64,000 nucleotides of DNA from Limnomonas spitsbergensis (GCA_037349105.1 JAYJMM010000103.1:2914001-2978000); one strand, 5' to 3'; shown: positions 20,700 to 33,222, counted from the stretch's first letter. Translations and numbers: made by a program. The notes: generated by a model from the letters alone, not told the origin.

Positions 20700-21237
20700 A
20701 TCCTGCCTTCTGAAGGCCGCAACATCCTCTCTGTTGCCGCTGCTACCCACGCAGCAGCCATGTGCCAACAACAGCACCTGCATCCCTGCTGCCACTCATA
20801 ATGTTGCATCAGCTGCTGCTAGTGCTGCCACACATCCCCTGCTGTTGCTGCCGCATCTCCACCGTTGTTGCTGTTGCTGCTGCTTTTTTTTGCTGCCCCA
20901 ATGTTCAGGATGATTGGATATATGGTTATTGCACATCCTGCTCCCTACTGGAAGCTTCCTCCTCGCTACTTTTGTTGCTGCTACTGCTGCTGCTCGTGCT
21001 CACGGCACGGTGACAGCAGCTTCATACACCCTGCACCTGCGGTTGCTTCTGCTTCTGCAGCTGCATCCTTGCTCTTGCTGCTGCTGCTGTTGCTACTGCC
21101 TCTGCACCTGCATCCCTGCTCTTGCTGCTGTTGCTCATGCTGCAACAATATTCCCAGTGACAGCAGCTTCATACTCCCTGCTGTTGCTGTTGCTTGTGCT
21201 CCTGCTCCTGCAGCTGCCTCCCTGATCTTGCTGCTAC
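20700..21237. repeat. CTG/GCT trinucleotide-rich block
   Basis: Degenerate runs of gctgctgctgttgctgctac and tgctcttgctgctg dominate. All + frames read as Leu-, Cys- or Ala-rich and the - frames as Gln/Ser-rich, which is expected from the repeat itself. The block directly follows the stop codon of the MAPR-like fragment on the - strand, so it may be its 3' flank. Confidence 0.65.
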
Positions 21238-21449
21238 TCATGCAGCCACAGTCTTCCCGATGATTGGGTACTTGTTGTTGAACTTGGCCTCCCAATCCCG
21301 GAGGCTCTCCAGCTCTGTTGGCGACAAGCCCTCCAGGTTATGGTGCAGTCGCTGACCTCTGTGGACAGGAGCGTAAACGCACGCGCACACTCGCGGCCGG
21401 CGAACGGGTACACGCCTGTCTCGGTGTCCAAGCAGAGGGCGGTCAGGGC
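21238..21449 (-). pseudogene. MAPR/cytochrome b5-like steroid-binding domain fragment, frameshifted
   Basis: The - strand reads LCLDTETGVYPFAGRECARA, then FTLLSTEVSDCT, and after a frame change NLEGLSPTELESLRDWEAKF and NNKYPIIGKTVAA followed by TGA. FAGR-x-x-(S/A)RA and DWE-x-KF-x-x-KYP-x-(V/I)G are hallmarks of the membrane-associated progesterone receptor family, which bind haem in the endoplasmic reticulum and related membranes. The frame breaks between the Cys-Thr and Asn-Leu codons (gactgcaccataacctgg), consistent with one lost base. The break is the same in all three copies. The N-terminal half of the domain should lie to the right (21450-21970), where an in-frame run SECLLKALQTSKAEVATVAK is seen, but I cannot join it. 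Confidence 0.6.
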
Positions 21450-21970
21450 TTATGATTAAAAGGTTGGGGTGTGTTAGCTGGGGCAGGGTATGGGGGTAGT
21501 GCCGCCTCGTCAGGCCTGAGAAGCTTCATGCACTCCCAAGGCGCAGGCGAGAGGGAGCAGACAAATTAGGTCTCTGTTCTTGAAAGCCCTGAAAGAGGAG
21601 TAAATAGGGCTCAGGGGCAGAGGTGTCCTCCAGGAGAGATACAGACTCCAGCCACACACCATTTTGATGCTTGAAGAGGGGGGTTTAGGGACCTCAGGAA
21701 CAGTCCCGGCTGTTGTTGTCTTCCGGGTTCTTAACATATCTGAAGCGGTGTGCAGGTACCCCCAGTCTCTTGTGCCTTCTTGGCTACAGTTGCTACTTCA
21801 GCCTTGGACGTCTGAAGGGCTTTCAGCAGACACTCCGACCATATGAAAAGAGACAAAAATGTGCAAAACACATACACTTCATGGTACCGGCATCGGCTGG
21901 TATGAATTCGCATATAAATACAAAGTAAATGTACTTGCGGGTCAACACAAGAACCTTTCCGCATCAGCAT
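21450..21970. other. Region between the MAPR fragment and the satellite
   Basis: It could contain upstream exons of the MAPR-like fragment on the - strand (for example the Ala/Lys-rich run near 21755-21845). No continuous gene model is possible by eye. It is conserved almost exactly in units 2 and 3. Confidence 0.35.
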
Positions 21971-24900
21971 AAGGGGAAGAGGCGAGCAGGGACAGGTTCA
22001 GGGCTTAGGCTTGAGAGGCTAAACCCTATCAACTGCAGAGGCACCAACTAGCCGCACAACAGGGAAGAGGCGGGGCAGGGACAGGGTTCAGGCTTGGGGC
22101 CTGAACCCTAACATATGTAGAGGCACCAATTCGCCGCGCACCAGAAAAGAGATGGGGCAGGGACAGGTTCAGGGTTTAGGCCTGGGGCCTAAACCCTAAC
22201 AATTGCGGAGGTACCAAGTAGCCGCGCAACAGGGAAGAGGCGGGGCAGGGGGGGGGTTAGGGTTAAGGCGCGGGGACCTAAACCCTAAAAACTGCAAAGA
22301 CACCAATTAGCCGCACAACAGATACGAAGCGGGGCAGGAAGACGTTCAGGGTTAAAGCTTGGGGGCATAAACCCTAGCAACTGCAGAGGCACCAATTAGC
22401 CGCGCAACAGGGAAGAGGCGGGGCAGGGACAGGTCCAAGGTTAAGCTAAACCCTATTATCTGCAGAGGCACCAATTAGCCTCGCAACAGGGAAGAGGCAG
22501 GGCAGGGACAGGTTCAGGGTTCAGGCTGGGGGCCTAAACCCTGCCAACTGCAGAGTCACCAATTAGCCACGCAACAGGGTAGAGGCAGTGCTGGGGCAGG
22601 TTCAGGGTTAAGGCCAGGGAGCCTAAATTATAGCAACTGCGGAGGCACCAATTAACCGCATAACAGGGGAGGGGCGGGCAGGGACAGGTTCAGGGTTAAG
22701 GATTGGGGGCCTCAACCCTGACAACTGCAGAGGGAACAATTAGCCGCGCAACAGGGAAAAGGCGGGGCAGGGACAGGTGCAGGGTTAAGGCTGGGGGGGC
22801 TAAACCATAAGAACTGCAAAGTCACCAATTAGCCACGCAGCAGAGAAGAGGCGGGGCAGGGACAGGTTCAGGGGTAAGGGTGGGGGGCCTAAACCATAAC
22901 TACTGCAGAGGCACCAATTAGACGTGCCACATTGAAGAGGCGGGGCAGGGACAGGTTCAGGGTTAAGGCTTGGGGGGCTAAACCCTAACAACTGCAGAGG
23001 CACCAATTAGCCGCGCAACAAGGAGGAGGCGGGGCAGGGGGAGGTTGAGGGTTAAGGCTCGGGGGGCTAAACTCTAACAACTGCAGAGGCACCAATTAGC
23101 CGCGCAACAAGGAGGAGGCGGGGCAGGGGGAGGTTCAGGGTTAAGGCGCGGGGGCCTAAACCCCAACAACTGCAGAGGCACCATATAGCCGCACAACAGG
23201 GAAGAGGCGGGGCAGGGACAGGTTCAGGGTTCAGGCTGGGGGGCCTAAACCCTAGCAACTGCAGAGGCACCTATTCGCTGCGCAACAGGGCAGAGGCGGG
23301 GAAGGGATAGGTTAAGGGGAAAGGCTGGGGGGCCTAATCCCTGACAACTGCAGAGACACCAATTCACAGCGCAACAGAAAACGGCGGGCAGGGACAGGTT
23401 CAGGGTTAAGGATTGGGGGCCTCAACCATAACAACAGCAGAGGCACCAATTAGCCGCACAACAGGGAAGAGGCGGGGAAGGGACAGGTTCAGAGTTAAGG
23501 CTGGGGGGCCTAATCCGTAACAACTGCAGAGACACCAATTCGCAGCGCAACATAAAAAAGTGGGCTGGGACAGGTTCAGGGTTAAGGCTTGGGGGCCTAA
23601 ACCCTAACAACTGCAGAGGCACCAATTAGCCACGCAACAGGGCGAAGGCGGGGCAGGGGAAGGTTCAGGGTTAAGGCAGGGGGGCCTAAACCCTAAAAAC
23701 TGCAGAGGCACCAACTAGCCGCACAACAGGGAAGAGGCGGGGCAGGGACAGGTTCAGGGTTCAGGCTTGGGGCCTGAACCCTAACATCTGTAGAGGCACC
23801 AAATCGCCGCGCACCAGAAAAGAGATGGGGCAGGGACAGGTTCAGGGTTCAGGCTGGGGGCCTAAACCCTGCCAACTGCAGAGTCACCAATTAGCCACGC
23901 AACAGGGAAGAGGCAGTGCTGGGGCAGGTTCAGGTTTAAGGCCAGGGAGCCTAAATTCTAGCGACTGCGGAGGCACCAATTAACCGCATAACAGGGGAAG
24001 GGCGGGCAGGGACAGGTTCAGGGTTAAGGCTTGGGGGGCTAAACCCTAACAACTGCAGAGGCACCAATTAGCCGCGCAACAAGGAGGAGGCGGGGCAGGG
24101 GGAGGTTCAGGGTTACGGCTCGGGGGGCTAAACCCTAACAACTGCAGAGGCACCAATTAGCCGCGCAACAAGGAGGAGGCGGGGCAGGGACAGGTTCAGG
24201 GTTGCGGCGCGGGGGCCTAAACCCCAACAACTGCAGAGGCACCATATAGCCGCACAACAGGGAAGAGGCGGGGCAGGGACAGGTTCAGGGTTCAGGCTGG
24301 GGGGCCTAAACCCTAGCAACTGCAGAGGCACCTATTCGCCGCGCAACAGGGCAGAGGCGGGGAAGGGATAGGTTCAGGGTAAAGGCTGGGGGGCCTAATC
24401 CCTGACAACTGCAGAGACACCAATTCACAGCGCAACAGAAAACGGCGGGCAGGGACAGGTTCAGGGTTAAGGATTGGGGGCCTCACCCATAACAACAGCA
24501 GAGGCACCAATTAGCCGCACAACAGGGAAGAGGCGGGGAAGGGATAGGTTCAGGGTTAAGGCTGGGGTGCCGAATCCCTAACAACTGCAGAGACACCAAT
24601 TCGCAGCGCGACATAAATAGGTGGGCTGGGACAGGTTCAGGGTTAAGGCTTGGGGGCCTAAACCCTAACATCTGCAGAGTCACCAATTAGCCACGCAACA
24701 GGGTAGAGGCAGTGCTGGGGCAGGTTCAGGGTTACGGCCGGGGAGCCTAAACCCTAGCAACTGCGGAGGCACCAATTAACCAAGGAACAGGGAAGAGGTA
24801 GGGCAGGGACAGGTACAGGGTTAAGGCTTGGGGGCCCAAACCCTTACAACTGCAGAGTCACCAATTAGCCACGCAACAAGGAGGAGGCGGGGCCGGGACA

Positions 24901-27900
24901 GGTTCAGGGCTTAGGCTTGAGAGCCTAAACCCTAACAACTGCAGAGGCACCAATTAGCCACGCAACAGGGCGAAGGCGGGGCAGGGGGAGGTTCAGGGTT
25001 AAGGCAGGGGGGCCTAAACCCTAAAAACTGCAGAGGCACCAACTAGCCGCACAACAGGGAAGAGGCGGGGCAGGGACAGGTTCAGGGTTCAGGCTTGGGG
25101 CCTGAACCCTAACATATGTAGAGGCACCAAATCACCGCGCACCAGATAAGAGATGGGGCAGGGACAGGTTCAGGGTTTAGGCCTGGGGCCTAAACCCTAA
25201 CAACTGCGGAGGTACCAAGTAGCCGCGCAACAGGGAAGAGGCGGGGCAGGGACAGGTTCAGGGTTCAGGCTTGGGGCCTGAACCCTAACATATGTAGAGG
25301 CACCAAATCGCCGCGCACCAGATAAGAGATGGGGCAGGGACAGGTTCAGGGTTTAGGCCTGGGGCCTAAACCCTAACAACTGCGGAGGTACCAAGTAGCC
25401 GCGCAACAGGGAAGAGGCGGGGCAGGGGGGGGGTTAGGGTTAAGGCGCGGGGACCTAAACCATAAAAACTGCAAAGACACCAATTAGCCGCACAACAGAG
25501 ACAAAGCGGGGCAGGAAGAGGTTCAGGGTTAAAGCCTGGGGGCATAAACCCTAGCAACTGCAGAGGCACCAATTAGCCGTACAACAGGGGAGGGGCGGGC
25601 AGGGACAGGTTCAGGGTTAAGGATTGGGGGCCTCAACCCTGACAACTGCAGAGGGACCAATTAGCGGCGCAACAGGGAAGAGGCGGGGCAGGGACAGGTC
25701 CAACGTTAAGCTAAACCCTATCATCTGCAGAGGCACCAATTAGCCTCGCAACAGGGGAGAGGCTGGGCAAGGACAGATTCAGGGTTAAGGCTTGGGGGCC
25801 TAAACCCTGCCAACTGCAGAGTCGCCAATTAGCCACGCAACAGGGTAGAGGCAGTGCTGGGGCAGGTTCAGGGTTAAGGCCAGGGAGCCTAAATTATAGC
25901 AACTGCGGAGGCACCAATTAACCGCATAACAGGGGAGGGGCGGGCAGGGACAGGTTCAGGGTTAAGGATTGGGGGCCTCAACCCTGACAACTGCAGAGGG
26001 AACAATTAGCCGCGCAACAGGGAAAAGGCGGGGCAGGGACAGGTTCAGGGTTAAGGCTGGGGGGGCTAAACCATAAGAACTGCAAAGTCACCAATTAGCC
26101 ACGCAGCAGAGAAGAGGCGGGGCAGGGACAGGTTCAGGGGTAAGGGTGGGGGGCCTAAACCATAACTACTGCAGAGGCACCAATTAGACGTGCCACATTG
26201 AAGAGGCGGGGCAGGGACAGGTTCAGGGTTAAGGCTTGGGGGGCTAAACCCTAACAACTGCAGAGGCACCAATTAGCCGCGCAACAAGGAGGAGGCGGGG
26301 CAGGGGGAGGTTCAGGGTTACGGCTCGGGGGGCTAAACCCTAACAACTGCAGAGGCACCAATTAGCCGCGCAACAAGGAGGAGGCGGGGCAGGGGGAGGT
26401 TCAGGGTTAAGGCGCGGGGGCCTAAACCCCAACAACTGCAGAGGCACCATATAGCCGCACAACAGGGAAGAGGCGGGGCAGGGACAGGTTCAGGGTTCAG
26501 GCTGGGGGGCCTAAACCCAAGCAACTGCAGAGGCACCTATTCGCTGCGCAACAGGGCAGAGGCGGGGAAGGGATAGGTTAAGGGGAAAGGCTGGGGGGCC
26601 TAATCCCTGACAACTGCAGAGACACCAATTCACAGCGCAACAGAAAACGGCGGGCAGGGACAGGTTCAGGGTTAAGGATTGGGGGCCTCAACCATAACAA
26701 CAGCAGAGGCACCAATTAGCCGCACAACAGGGAAGAGGCGGGGAAGGGACAGGTTCAGGGTTAAGGCTGGGGGGCCTAATCCGTAACAACTGCAGAGACA
26801 CCAATTCGCAGCGCAACATAAAAAAGTGGGCTGGGACAGGTTCAGGGTTAAGGCTTGGGGGCCTAAACCCTAACAACTGCAGAGGCACCAATTAGCCACG
26901 CAACAGGGCGAAGGCGGGGCAGGGGGAGGTTCAGGGTTAAGGCAGGGGGGCCTAAACCCTGCCAACTGCAGAGTCACCAATTAGCCACGCAACAGGGAAG
27001 AGGCGGGGCAGGGGGGGGTTAGGGTTAAGGCGCGGGGACCTTAACCCTAAAAACTGCAAATACACCAATTAGCCGCACAACAGAGACAAAGCGGGGCAGG
27101 AAGAGGTTCAGGGTTAAAGCCTGGGGGCATAAACCCTAGCAACTGCAGAGGCACCAATTAGCCGTACAACAGGGGAGGGGCGGGCAGGGACAGGTTCAGG
27201 GTTAAGGCTGGGGGGCCTAAACCCTGACAACTGCAGAGGGAACAATTAGCCGCGCAACAGAGAAAAGGCGGGGCAGGGACAGGTTCACGGTTAAGGCTGG
27301 GGGGCCTAAACCATAACAACTGCAGAGACACCAATTAGCCGTGCCACATTGAAGAGGTGGGGAAGGGACAGGTTCAGGGTTAAGGCTTGGGGGGCTAAAC
27401 CATAACTACTGCAGAGGCACCAATTAGCCGCGCCACATTGAAGAGGCGGGGCAGGGACAGGTTCAGGGTTAAGGCTTGGGGGGCTAAACCCTAACAACTG
27501 CAGAGGCACCAATTAGCCGCGCAACAAGGAGGAGGCGGGGCAGGGGGAGGTTCAGGGTTGCGGCGCGGGGGCCTAAACCCCAACAACTGCAGAGGCAACA
27601 TATAGCCGCACAACAGGGAAGAGGCGGGGCAGGGACAGGTTCAGGGTTCAGGCTGGGGGGCCTAAACCCTAGCAACTGCGGAGGCACCTATTCGCCGCGC
27701 AACAGGGCAGAGGCGGGGAAGGGATAGGTTCAGGGTAAAGGCTGGGGGGCCTAATCCCTGACAACTGCAGAGACACCAATTCACAGCGCAACAGAAAACG
27801 GCGGGCAGGGACAGGTTCAGGGTTAAGGATTGGGGGCCTCACCCATAACAACAGCAGAGGCACCAATTAGCCGCACAACAGGGAAGAGGCGGGGAAGGGA

Positions 27901-30900
27901 TTGGTTCAGGGTTAAGGCTGGGGGGCCGAATCCCTAACAACTGCAGAGACACCAATTCGCAGCGCAACATAAATAGGTGGGCTGGGACAGGTTCAGGGTT
28001 AAGGCTTGGGGGCCTAAACCCTAACATCTGCAGAGTCACTAATTAGCCACGCAACAGGGTAGAGGCAGTGCTGGGGCAGGCTCAGGGTTACGGCCGGGGA
28101 GCCTAAACCCTAGCAACTGCGGAGGCACCAATTAACCAAGGAACAGGGAAGAGGTAGGGCAGGGACAGGTACAGGGTTAAGGCTTGGGGGCCCAAACCCT
28201 TACAACTGCAGAGTCACCAATTAGCCACGCAACAAGGAGGAGGCGGGGCCGGGACAGGTTCAGGGCTTAGGCTTGAGAGCCTAAACCCTAACAACTGCAG
28301 AGGCACCAATTAGCCACGCAACAGGGCGAAGGCGGGGCAGGGGGAGGTTCAGGGTTAAGGCAGGGGGGCCTAAACCCTAAAAACTGCAGAGGCACCAACT
28401 AGCCGCACAACAGGGAAGAGGCGGGGCAGGGACAGGTTCAGGGTTCAGGCTTGGGGCCTGAACCCTAACATATGTAGAGGCACCAAATCGCCGCGCACCA
28501 GAAAAGAGATGGGGTAGGGACAGGTTCAGGGTTTAGGCCTGGGGCCTAAACCCTAACAACTGCGGAGGTACCAAGTAGCCGCGCAACAGGGAAGAGGCGG
28601 GGCAGGGACAGGTTCAGGGTTCAGGCTTGGGGCCTGAACCCTAACATATGTAGAGGCACCAAATCGCCGCGCACCAGAAAAGAGATGGGGCAGGGACAGG
28701 TTCAGGGTTTAGGCCTGGGGCCTAAACCCTAACAACTGCGGAGGTACCAAGTAGCCGCGCAACAGGGAAGAGGCGGGGCAGGGGGGGGGTTAGGGTTAAG
28801 GCGCGGGGACCTAAACCATAAAAACTGCAAAGACACCAATTAGCCGCACAACAGAGACAAAGCGGGGCAGGAAGAGGTTCAGGGTTAAAGCCTGGGGGCA
28901 TAAACCCTAGCAACTGCAGAGGCACCAATTAGCCGTACAACAGGGGAGGGGCGGGCAGGGACAGGTTCAGGGTTAAGGATTGGGGGCCTCAACCCTGACA
29001 ACTGCAAAGGGACCAATTAGCGGCGCAACAGGGAAGAGGCGGGGCAGGGACAGGTCCAACGTTAAGCTAAACCCTATCATCTGCAGAGGCACCAATTAGC
29101 CTCGCAACAGGGGAGAGGCGGGGCAGGGACAGATTCAGGGTTCAGGCTGGGGGCCTAAACCCTGCCAACTGCAGAGTCGCCAATTAGCCACGCAACAGGG
29201 TAGAGGCAGTGCTGGGGCAGGTTCAGGGTTAAGGCCAGGGAGCCTAAATTCTAGCAACTGCGGAGGCACCAATTAACCGCATAACAGGGGAGGGAAAGCA
29301 GGGACAGGTTCAGGGTTAAGGTTTGGGGGCCTCAACCCTGACAACTGCAGAGGGAACAATTAGCCGCGCAACAGGGAAAAGGCGGGGCAGGGACAGGTGC
29401 AGGGTTAAGGCTGGGGGGCTAAACCATAAGAACTGCAAAGTCACCAATTAGCCACGCAGCAGAGAAGAGGCGGGGCAGGGACAGGTTCAGGGGTAAGGGT
29501 GGGGGGCATAAACCATAACTACTGCAGATGCACCAATTAGCCGTGCCACATTGAAGAGGCGGGGAAGGGACAGGTTCAGGGTTAAGGCTTGGGGGGCTAA
29601 ACCCTAACAACTGCAGAGGCACCAATTAGCCGCGCCACATTGAAGAGGCGGGGCAGGGACAGGTTCAGGGTTAAGGCTGGGGGGCCTAAACCCTAACAAC
29701 TGCAGAGACACCAATTAGCCGTGCCACATTGAAGAGGCGGGGCAGGGACAGGTTCAGGGTTAAGGCTTGGGGGGCCTAAACCCTAACAACTGCAGAGACA
29801 CCAATTAGCCACGCAACAGGGCGAAGGCGGGGCAGGGGGAGGTTCAGGGTTAAGGCGCGGGGGACTAAACCCTGACAACTGCAGAGGCACCAACCAGCCG
29901 CACAACAGGGAAGAGGCGGGGCAGGGACAGGTTCAGGGGTCGGGCTTGGGGCCTGAACCCTAACATCTGTATAGGCACCAATTTGCCGCGCAACAGAAAA
30001 GAGATGGGGCAGGGACAGGTTCAGGGTTAAGGCTGGGGGGCCTAAACCCTAACAACTGCGGAGGTACCAAGTAGCCGCGCAACAGGGAAGAGGCGGGGCA
30101 GGGACAGGTTCAGGGTTCAGGCTTGGGGCCCGAACCCTAGCAACTACAGAGGCACCAATGAGCCGCACGACAGGAAAAAGGCGGCTCAGGGACAGGTTCA
30201 AAGTTAAGGCTGAGGGGACTAAACCCTAACAACTACAGAGGCACCAATGAGCCGTGCAACAGGGAAAAGAAAGGGCAGAGACAGGTTCAGGGTTAAGGCT
30301 TGGGGGCCTAAACTCTTACAAATGCAGAGGCACCAACTAACCACGAAACAGGGAAGAGGCGGGGCAGGGACAGGTTCAGGGTTAAGGCTGGGGGGCCTAA
30401 ACCCTAGCAACTGCAGAGGCACCAATTCGCCGCGCAACAGGGAAGAGGCGGGGAAGGGATAGGTTCAGGGTTAGGGCTGGGGGGCCTAATCCCTAACATC
30501 TGCAAAAACACCAATTCGCAGCGCAACAGAAAAAGGCGGGCAGGGACAGGTTCAGGGTTAAGGATTGTGGGCCTCAACCCTAACAATTGCAGAGGGACCA
30601 ATTAGCCGCACAACAGAGGAGAGGCGGGGCAGGGACAGGTGCAGGGTTAAGGCTCGGGGGGGCTAAACCCTAACATCTGCAGAGGCATCAATAAGCCGCG
30701 CAACAGGGAAGAGGTGGGGCAGGGACAGGTTCAGGTGTCAGGCTGGGGGCCTAAACCCTGCCAACTGCAGAGACACCAATTAGCCACGCAACAGGGTATA
30801 GGCAGTGCTGGGGCAGGTTCAGGGTTAAGGCTGGGGAGCCTTAACCCCAGCAACTGCGGAGGCAACAATTAACCAAGGAACAGGGAAGAGGTAGGGCAGG

Positions 30901-30930
30901 GACAGGCTCAGGGTTAAGGCTTGGGGGCAG
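21971..30930. repeat. 89-bp satellite array 1, about 100 units
   Basis: The consensus unit is 89 bp: gcagaggcaccaattagccg, cgcaacagggaagaggcggg, gcagggacaggttcagggtt, aaggcttgggggcctaaacc, ctaacaact. Units differ by about 5-20 percent with occasional one-base indels. The core agggttaaggc(…)gcctaaaccct is an inverted telomere-like pair able to form a hairpin. The + strand is G-rich with gggg, ggg, ggg and ggggg runs in each unit. Groups of units recur with a period of about 3.27-3.36 kb. The short Pro/Leu/Cys-rich open frames on the - strand are by-products. Confidence 0.95.
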
Positions 30931-31789
30931 GCAAGGTTTAGAGACAAAGCAAGTTACGCAAGTTACATAGTCCGCCCCAGTGCCAGCCCAACATCCCCGA
31001 CATGGCCCTGACTGCTGGGCAACCTCTCTAACTTGGCCCAGACAGCTAGCCCAACCTCTCCTACCTGGTCCTGACTACCTGCCCAGCCTTTCTGGCCCAT
31101 ACATATCCGCCTTGCCTCTCACGTCAAACACCACACCCCTGCTTTCACAAAAGGTAGGTGAACAAGAATGTGAACATTGGCATGGGATGAGGACAAGGAT
31201 AAGCGACACATCATCACCACTCTTTACGTGAGGGAGCATCAGCTGCAATTCACCCAGGAGAAAATGGAATGGTGTGCAATGAAATAAAGACTGATCATCA
31301 TCGGGAGGTGTTGGCAGGAGGGAAATCTGATGCCCCGTGCTGGCCCATGCAGTACCTAGCTGCATGGCTGTCACACCCCGCCACCCTGCTGCCTGTCTCC
31401 TCACTGCCCTCCCCTTTTCCTGATGCCAATCCCCTCACTGTTCTCACCTCTACCTACTACCACTGTCCATGCTTCTTCCTCCGAGGATTCTGCTCGATGA
31501 TTGTTTTGCAACAGGTGAGTTGTCCGAGGTATCCAGTGCTGAGGTGTCCACACTCCACACTCCACGGCAGTTTGAAAGGATTAAGAGAACCCCTGGATTT
31601 CCTTGTCTACATTCTAGGAAAGAGCTGTGACAGCATCGGCGGCGGTGGCATCTGCGGCGGCATAGCTGCATGCATGGCCGTCTTGCAAGTGTTTTGGGCA
31701 TAGGAGCTTTGCTCAGCCCAGAGCTGCTTGCTTCGAATTTCAAACGTTTAAAACAAAATTGCAAGCAGGCAAATGTGTGTGGGAGGGCG
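30931..31789. other. Unit-2 spacer, first part
   Basis: No supported gene. 30975-31090 has loosely repeated gcccaacctctc/ctgactacctgcccag phrases. Open frames at 31075-31700 on either strand show no motif and no consistent splice context. Confidence 0.4.
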
Positions 31790-32125
31790 CTAGCACGCAC
31801 TTGACAGCCATGAGCATGGTATTATTGCGATGGTAGCTGCAGTAATACTCAGCCCGGGATTTGAAGTGCTCAAAAAGGCAGATGGGGGGGCAAGCGCACT
31901 TAGCCGCGACCAGGATAGGCTTCTTGTAGTCATAGCCGCAGTAATACCTCGAAGTTTTAGCGTTGATGTCGCCTACCTGGAACTTGGCCTCCTCCACGGG
32001 GCAGACTTGGCCAGGGGGGCTCGGCAGCAAAGATCTGCAACAGGAACAGCAGGCCCAGGAGCAGGCCCAAGCCCAGGCCCATCACATCGATCACGGTGGC
32101 GCAGAATATGTACACGAACATCCGT
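31790..32125 (-). pseudogene. Exon-like paralogous segment, unit 2
   Basis: On the - strand a hydrophobic run, MGLGLGLLLGLLFLLQIFAA, is open in one frame, and VEEAKFQVGDINAK followed by YYCGYDYKKPILVAAKCAC in the next. Comparison with 9780-10165 shows one missing C (tctgccccgtgg against cctgcccccgtgg), which explains the frame change. In the unit-1 frame the first part reads as Pro/Ala/Val-rich rather than hydrophobic, so the apparent signal peptide may be an artefact. The product is not recognised. Confidence 0.35.
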
Positions 32126-32824
32126 CTGCTGTTTCGTGAGATTTTACCTCATATAATTTTCATAACGTGACTTATACGCCCTTGGGCGGAAGCCTCCAAT
32201 CTCCCTTCCATACAGCACAATCAGTGCCCTTGATCTTCCTCCTCCTGATTGGATGGAACATTTTAAGCTGCAATTTGTGGCCACAGCCAGAATTCAATGA
32301 AGCTGCGTCCGTCGCTTCCGTGAGGGGTGGTGCAAGTGCGAAGAGCAGTGCAAGTCCGCAGGTGTAAACGGCAAGCGCCGAGCAAAGGACCAGGCAGAAA
32401 GCGAAGAGGAGAGGCACCGCAGGAGGGCGAGGTGTGTGTGGGGGAGGGGACAGGCAGGAAGCGGGGAGGTGAGGCATTGCAGGGGGGGAGCCGGTGAGGT
32501 GTGTTTGTGAGGGTGTTGAGGGGGGGCTGGCAGCATGGGGTGGTGGGAGCCAGGGAGGTGACTAGGTGAGTATCTGCTGGGGTGGATGAGGAGGGGGAAT
32601 ATGCCTGGATGATTGCAAGAATAAACTCTCACAGTATGGATGCGATGGGAAAATATAATGATGGTGATTTGCGCCAGCCCGCTGCATCCTCAGCAGATAT
32701 GTCATATGTGGTTAAACGCTGAGCAGGTGAAAGATTTCAACCCGCGATCCCTTAGAGCCTGGCGACCAAGGGAATGTAGTCACGCTGCAGCTGCTGTACA
32801 TGCTGTTGTGATCGCTCCTGCTGC
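32126..32824. other. Unit-2 spacer with a G-rich tract
   Basis: 32400-32590 on the + strand has many runs of three or more G (gcagggggggagccgg, gttgagggggggctggc), so quadruplex formation is possible. 32694-32824 is homologous in the same orientation to 10723-10834 of unit 1. No gene is supported. Confidence 0.4.
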
Positions 32825-33222
32825 TTCCTGTGGTCACTGTTGCTGCTGCCTTTTTAGTGACCAGCGCTGTAATTACTTTTGTGGTGATCCCTGTTGTTGT
32901 TGATTTTGATGTGATCGCTGCTGTTGCCTTTGATGTGATCATTGCTGTTGCTGTTTTGAACACTGTTGTTCCTCATGTGGTTGTGATCACTGTTACTGCT
33001 CTTGTTGTAGTCACTGCTGTCACTGCTGGTGTTGTGATCACCGCTTCAGTGGTTATGTTGTGATCACTGCTGCAGGTTATGTTGTTGTGATCGCAGCTGT
33101 CGTTCTGTTGTGATCATTGCAGCTGCTTTTGTTGTGATCATAACTGCTATTTTTGTGATGACTGCTGATGATTTTGTTGTGATCCCTCCTGCACCAGCAA
33201 TTCTGAGCACTGATGTGGCTGC
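32825..33222 (+). repeat. GTTGTTGTGATC-rich block, unit 2
   Basis: Degenerate gttgtgatcactgctg words fill this block. It is the reverse complement of 10835-11280 in unit 1, with the flanks in the same orientation. The long Val-rich open frames are repeat by-products. Confidence 0.7.

Larger units (their letters stand above)
13893..30930 (+). repeat. Segmental duplication unit 1 (conserved part)
   Basis: From the kinase-like gene to the end of the satellite, this block is colinear with unit 2 at an offset of about 20,293 (kinase 5' half), 20,371 (kinase 3' part to satellite start) and 20,905 (satellite after about 24,020). The offset changes correspond to an intron indel in the kinase gene and to about six extra satellite units in unit 2. 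A diverged continuation to the left (9780-13190) is homologous to 31790-34200. Confidence 0.9.

Noticed and set aside
20762..21263. Poly-Leu/Cys open frames that look like membrane segments
   Set aside because: They come from the CTG/GCT trinucleotide repeat in all three frames. No codon bias or splice context supports coding.
22800..30601. Many similar Pro/Leu/Cys-rich peptides of about 67 residues on the - strand
   Set aside because: They are translations of two to three satellite monomers, end where indels occur, and recur only because the monomers do.
21971..30930. CRISPR array as an explanation of the regular 89-bp repeats
   Set aside because: Units are contiguous with no unique spacers, the genome is eukaryotic, and no cas genes are present.
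32040..32110. Hydrophobic MGLGLGLLLGLLFLLQIFAA as a signal peptide of a secreted Cys-rich peptide
   Set aside because: The downstream Cys-rich part is in another frame. In unit 1 the corresponding DNA is open in a different, non-hydrophobic frame, so the signal-like run is probably accidental.
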